In this document: positions 63,491 through 64,000 of the stretch, one piece after another
How positions within the stretch are numbered: the stretch's first letter is position 1
How the letters are laid out: every line of letters begins with the position of its first letter
DNA from: Mycolicibacterium sp. lyk4-40-TYG-92
GTDB taxonomy: Bacteria; Actinomycetota; Actinomycetes; Mycobacteriales; Mycobacteriaceae
Length of the DNA stretch: 64,000 bases
Assembly (NCBI RefSeq): GCF_030209435.1
Contig: NZ_JARVRX010000003.1
Coordinates: 372,001 to 436,000, forward strand
Reading direction: 5' to 3'
The notes under the pieces: model-generated
Database searches by the model: none
Told to the model about the DNA's origin: nothing
Seen by the model: the letters and a program-made list of their open reading frames with translations, nothing else
Position numbers and translations under genes: made by a program

Positions 63491-63760
63491 ATGTCCGAAC
63501 CACGTGCGATCAGTCCGGCAGATGTGCTCGCAGACGACGTGAACAGTGCAACGCTGAACGGCACCACGGTCCGCAAGGGTTCGGTCGCTGCGTTCATCGC
63601 CAACGCCAAGCTCTTCGAGTCGCTGGCTCCAACCGACCCGAGCTACTCAGAGGTGGAGGCGCAGCTTCGAGAACTGGCCTCTGCCCTGCAGGCGGTCGGC
63701 GTGCTCGACGTGTTCACCCCCCGCGCTTCCGCTATCGCCGCGCTCATCGAGCGGGACTGA
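63491..63760 (+). CDS. Unknown small protein divergent from MarR gene
   Basis: 89-residue soluble protein not recognised. Seen: SEPRAISPADVLADDVNSATLNGTTVRKGSVAAFIANAKLF then a helix ELASALQAVGVLDVFTPRAS. No signal peptide or membrane segment. ATG 63491 has GGAAGGGG 5 nt upstream. Probably the direct target of the adjacent MarR regulator; may belong to an operon running out of the window. Confidence 0.72.
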   Translation: MSEPRAISPADVLADDVNSATLNGTTVRKGSVAAFIANAKLFESLAPTDPSYSEVEAQLRELASALQAVGVLDVFTPRASAIAALIERD

Positions 63761-63898
63761 CCGGCATCCGGCTCGCCGAGAGTTCGGCCGATTTGGCTCG
63801 ACCTGCGTGACGGCCGACACGTCAATGGGGCCGATGTGAGCCCAAACACCATGCAGGTGAACAGGTTTCGGGAAGCCGCCGATGCAGCGTTTAATGAC

Positions 63899-63913
63899 AG
63901 GGCGCTTTGCGCC
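63899..63913. terminator. Short GC hairpin
   Basis: GGGCGC-ttt-GCGCCC (about 63899-63913) lies between the 89-residue gene and the next start. It is a perfect 6-bp stem without a T-run; weak terminator or leader hairpin. Confidence 0.4.
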
Positions 63914-63933
63914 CGAGTCAGCATGGAGGTGCG

Positions 63934-64000
63934 ATGGCGGGTCCCAATTCGACGGAAGACGTCGATGGGTTGTCACCACCGCCGATCGCCGAGGGGCAGG
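63934..64000 (+). CDS. Start of an unidentified gene, cut by the window end
   Basis: ATG 63934 with a strong GGAGGTGCG just upstream; the frame MAGPNSTEDVDGLSPPPIAEG runs to the edge. Only 22 residues are visible, hydrophilic and Pro-rich; no identification is possible. Confidence 0.55.
   Translation, partial: MAGPNSTEDVDGLSPPPIAEGQ

Overview
The window is high-GC mycobacterial chromosome, most likely from a rapid-growing Mycolicibacterium-type species. The evidence is gene order (Mycobacterium tuberculosis names used as labels): yidC - khpB - rsmG - parA - parB - Rv3916c, then cwlM - trxA - trxB - rsmA - sigM - murJ - Rv3909 - mutT4 - pcnA - Rv3906c, then Rv0036c - Rv0037c - Rv0038 - Rv0039c - Rv0040c - leuS, then Rv0042c - Rv0044c - Rv0045c - ino1 - Rv0047c - Rv0048c - Rv0049 - ponA1 - Rv0051 - rpsF - ssb - rpsR - rplI - dnaB. 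These blocks lie on either side of oriC in M. tuberculosis but are joined here at about 24 kb. A glucosylglycerate hydrolase and an enterobacterial-type AhpC/AhpF pair also fit a fast grower. All database-style identifications are from memory of family sequences; no search was run.

Layout. 1-5.4 kb: oriC-proximal membrane insertion (yidC), RNA-binding KhpB, 16S methyltransferase and ParAB, with perfect or near-perfect parS sites embedded in and between the genes. 5.4-9.8 kb: an accessory block (proline iminopeptidase, MerR regulator, alpha/beta hydrolase, MFS exporter, small kinase) with a textbook MerR-type promoter. 9.9-24 kb: the cell-envelope and redox cluster (CwlM, thioredoxin system, SigM and its anti-sigma factor, MurJ with a pseudokinase tail, DUF6049 membrane protein, Nudix hydrolase, CCA/poly(A) nucleotidyltransferase). 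24-31.5 kb: conserved housekeeping genes ending in leuS. 31.5-43 kb: mixed metabolic genes, including a two-gene AAA+ ATPase/TPR-membrane operon, GgH, a polar amino-acid ABC system whose binding protein and permease are fused, and AhpF/AhpC. 43-50.7 kb: ino1, PadR regulator, ponA1 and a GT87 enzyme. 50.7-53.5 kb: three tandem paralogous small membrane proteins, with four copies of a structured repeat. 53.7-57.7 kb: rpsF-ssb-rpsR-rplI with a strong terminator, then dnaB carrying a 138-residue class 3 mini-intein inside its P-loop. 57.9-64 kb: accessory DNA downstream of dnaB with a small DUF2188 protein, a lower-GC two-gene methyltransferase/nuclease cassette, about 1.1 kb of apparently non-coding or relic DNA, and a MarR regulator divergent from an unknown small gene across a clear operator.

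The most unusual signals are: (1) four copies of an element near 51.2-52.8 kb, each with a 7-bp closing stem that covaries between copies around a loop of exactly 41 nt; (2) the adenine-methyltransferase plus PD-(D/E)XK two-gene cassette next to dnaB; (3) the DnaB class 3 intein with both cysteines of the proposed redox switch; (4) a cluster of DnaA-box-like 9-mers upstream of dnaB; (5) degenerate parS-like sites as far out as 24.3 kb.
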